64,000 nucleotides of DNA from Rostratula benghalensis (Eukaryota; Chordata; Aves; Charadriiformes; Rostratulidae), in the NCBI GenBank assembly GCA_013399305.1, contig VXAI01000046.1:3906731-3970730 (forward strand), read 5' to 3'. A program made the translations under genes and the position numbers. Position 1 is the first letter of the stretch, and every line of letters starts with the position of its first letter. The notes beneath the pieces are model-generated. The model was not told the DNA's origin, did no database searches, and was given only the letters and a program-made list of their open reading frames with translations. Below, in pieces: positions 61,001 to 64,000 of the stretch.

Positions 61001-62484
61001 TATTTCTACAGCTTTGTCATGAGAATAATACCCAAACTTCTCAGCAAACCTGAGAGACCTGAATCTAAACCTACTGTACTGCATCAGTCCTCTCACCAGC
61101 ACATAATGCACCAGAGAGACTCCCGAGTGAACCTTTAAATGACACACTGACATTTTCAAAGGGATATAACAAATCTCAAGTTTCTTCCCAGGAGGAATTT
61201 GGTTACAATATGAAGACACTGTTGCAAATATTTACTCTGGCTTTAACAGAATTTGTTTTATCAAATGCTTACTCATAATGTTGAGATCAGCGGTACTTAG
61301 GGGTAAGCCCTGCAGCCTCTTTGGGTACAAAATGTACTCATACCAACCAAGCAAACGAGAGGGAATGTCAGCTGAGTTTCTGAGGAGTTTTACAGGATAT
61401 AACTCCCCAGTGCAAACTCAGATGCCAGTGTTCTTTATAAGACCCCAAATATTCTTTGTTTAGATCAGTAAAGCAAGCGTGGATAAAGCCGTTCACCAAA
61501 GATGCATTACGATACACAAAGTGCCCCCCTCTGCTCACTTGCCTCAGACGGGCACAATCCTGGCCTCACTTCACTGTGGAATGGAAAAGGTTCCTCCCTC
61601 TGTGCTCCATGATTTCTGCCTCTCTGATGGCTCTGTGTATGAATGTAGGTTGGAAGGAAAAGCAGCAGCCTGCAGTCCAGAGGTTTTGAGAAAGACGCTG
61701 GTTCAAAAATTCACTTCACATCCTATTAAAATGATATGCTTGAATTCATAGTTACACAAAGAATCAGGGGAGAATTTCATAGCAAAAGATAAATTTCTTC
61801 TCCAGAAGGGAACACAATTAAATCTGAAGTGGTCAAAAATAAGATATATTAAATTTGAAATAGCTAGCATAGTAGTCCTGCAAAACACAGCGAGAGTGAA
61901 GCTTAGTTGCAGAAGGGCTCAAAAATTCTTCCATTCCCACTTTTTATTTTACATCTAAAGGCTTGCTGCTCACAAGACTTACCTTGACTTTTTTCTTCCC
62001 TACCAAGGTGCCTTGTGTCAAAGGGAACTTGATTAGAAATTGCTGAGTACCATTTCAACTGAAAGTGAAAATCCTTGTCTGCAGGGGTGGAATCCCAGTC
62101 CCAGAAGATTCAGCTTTGGAACTATCCAGACATGGCCTGACTTGTGAACTTTCACAGATTTTTCAAAACCATTAACAATTTCCCCAACTTGGAGAATGTT
62201 TGCTGATTAGAGAGTTTGTTAGAGGTTCACCCTAGGTCTCCTGGCAACTATTAGCAAACATTCTCCAGAACTCATCTGTCATACAAAGCTAGAATATTTT
62301 CTTGTGGTTTACATATTGTCTCCTAAGGAATGAGAGTCTGAAAATACTTGCAGTAACTCTTGCTTTCTGTCTCTGACAGGGACTGCTTAGTACCATTTCT
62401 TCAGAAATAGAATGATTTATTATCCGTGGTCATTGATTTGTTGTTTATGCATTGCATGCATGTTTGAACAAAGCAAAATATTAT

Positions 62485-62560
62485 TTAAGGACCTGAGGCA
62501 AAGCCTGCCTGCTGAAGTGAGTAGGAGTCTTCCTGTTGTTGAGATCAGGCCCTCAAGGGT
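62485..62560. repeat. Possible ancient amniote interspersed repeat remnant
   Basis: The words GGCAAAGCCTGCCTGCTGAA, GTGAGTAGGAGTCTTCCTG and GAGATCAGGCCC resemble the degraded ancient repeat of amniotes that reads roughly as AAGTCAATGGGAGTCTTTCC and GGATCAGGCCC. Similar wording (ACTTCAGTGGGAGGAACTCC) occurs near 58,877. The match is only by eye. Confidence 0.3.
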
Positions 62561-64000
62561 ATCTGGCTGCTACAGAATTATCACAGTGAGAAAAAGAAAC
62601 TCCTCTAAGCAAATCAGGCTGGACTTACTGCATTAATCACCCAGTATTTCATTTTGTGAATTTCCTGGAAGGAAAAGACCTCAAAATACACAAACTTCTC
62701 TGGGTGCCAATTATCCCTTCTGCTTTTCAGCCATGGGAAATAACTGGAAATGGAAAAATATTGAGAATGAGTCACGCAGAATTAAGTCATTCCATCAGGA
62801 ACATTTGGCAGCAAATTCTGCAGAAAGCCAACATTTAAAGATGTGTAGTGACTTCTGAAGCTGTAGATTCTCATGCTACTGTCATTATTAGGATGTGTGA
62901 AATTTCAATGGTGAATTTATCTCTATTTCCTTATCGCATTTGGTTAGGTTATACCATCATCAGAACAATAGTCACAAAAATCACCATAAAAGAGCTGAAA
63001 ACTTTTAAACGTATGAAAAGCCTCAATGAATTTCCTAAAACTTAATTTATTTCTGTGATTACGCAATTTAATTAGCATATTCATTTAGGCAGAGCAAATG
63101 CACTTAAATTACTCCTAGAGGGAACATCCCCTGAATCTAGAATGGTTTTCATATGTGGAATATTGTATCTGCACAAAATAAAGTCACGTGACTATTTTCT
63201 GAAACCAAAACAAACATTTTGGTTAAAATCCCAATATTCTTTTTCCTCTCAGGGTCTACTAGGCCATAATGACTTCCTAAACGGAAGATCATTTCCTTTT
63301 CGAGTGGGGAAAAAACTTTGTTGAATACCAATTTATTTCTATGTGCAATTAAAGTAACTCTGAATATAAGATTGCTTAAAAGAGCTGTTAAAAAGCAGGA
63401 TCTGACTTCCACAGCAGGAACTGAACAAAGGAATGCTTTCTCAGAGTCAACTGGGAAGCATTCCCCTCAAGTAAACAGAAACACCTCGTACCTGCTTTCT
63501 CACAGAGCTTTACAGGAGGGACCAGACCAATGTTTTCAGTTCTCACTCTGCTACTGGTGTGTGACCACAGCATACAGCTGGCCAGCACACAGGGCAGGGA
63601 GCAAGCTTGGCCCTGTGGAACTGCCCAAGCTGTGACTGCACCCCCAGCCTTGCTCCTGGCCGGCTGCCACATCCATTGGTTTCATTTGAGAAAAGTTACA
63701 TTAAAAAATTGAGGCTGGGCTGGTGTCCATAACCTTCTTTGGCAGAGTTAAACCCCTGTTGCCTGCGTTTTCAGGCACTTACAGCCTCAACCTGCATGTG
63801 CACAGAGCTGGGGAAGGGTGTACAAACCAGGGTTTGCACTGCAGGGCTCGTGAGCACACAATGCGTGCCAGATCAATCGCGTGTGCAAAATAAGTGTAAC
63901 AAGAGCCATGGGTTTATGTACACTTGGATCTGAGGAATTCTTAACAGAGAAACAACAGAGGGAACAACTAATCTGCATTGCAACAGCAAGCACACAAGGC

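Larger units (their letters stand above)
53901..64000. other. Upstream flank of TBC1D2B, no gene recognised
   Basis: About 10 kb of AT-rich sequence without any exon I can support. The open frames present (for example 54,401-54,733, 56,118-56,411, 60,941-61,219 on minus; 61,479-61,751 and 63,318-63,635 on plus) have no known domain, no consistent splice context and no promoter island. A 24-T run is at 55,030-55,053. Genes that neighbour TBC1D2B upstream in human (SH2D7, CIB2) were looked for by their protein motifs and not seen. Confidence 0.6.

Noticed and set aside
60941..61219. 92-codon minus-strand frame in the upstream flank
   Set aside because: No motif or acceptor/donor pair of matching phase, and not similar to SH2D7 or CIB2, the human neighbours I considered.

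Overview
This is a single-copy stretch of vertebrate nuclear DNA, almost certainly avian. The repeats I can place are CR1 LINE 3' ends of the bird type (for example an inverted copy reading GGGATTGGAAGGGACCTTGAA in two places). I see no Alu, L1 or other mammalian repeats. Genes are split by GT-AG introns, and two CpG-island promoters stand out from an AT-rich background. There are no bacterial operons, CRISPR arrays or phage modules. I found no new biological system; the findings are gene-structure and regulatory observations.

Layout. (1) Positions 1 to about 15,000 hold the 5' end of DAPK2 on the minus strand. Its first coding exon (7806-7882, 5'UTR continuing to 7903) encodes the residues just before the kinase glycine-rich loop. 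A CpG island at about 14,440-15,010 contains a likely non-coding first exon ending at a perfect donor at 14,737. The rest of DAPK2 lies beyond position 1. (2) About 15,000-18,700 is intergenic. (3) About 18,710-53,530 is the complete TBC1D2B gene on the minus strand. I resolved 13 coding exons whose lengths and phases join without a break into a 961-residue protein with PH, coiled-coil and TBC RabGAP regions. Its CpG-island promoter carries a ZNF143-type element, and its 3'UTR is about 3.8 kb. (4) About 53,900-64,000 is upstream flank with no recognisable gene.

Both genes are transcribed leftward, so the 3' end of TBC1D2B runs toward the DAPK2 promoter about 3.7 kb away. TBC1D2B is a Rab GTPase-activating protein of endosomal traffic and DAPK2 is a calmodulin-regulated death-associated kinase. 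They have no known shared pathway. In human both lie on chromosome 15q but many megabases apart, so their adjacency here reflects rearrangement within the conserved chromosome. One assembly gap of 65 N lies inside TBC1D2B intron 1.
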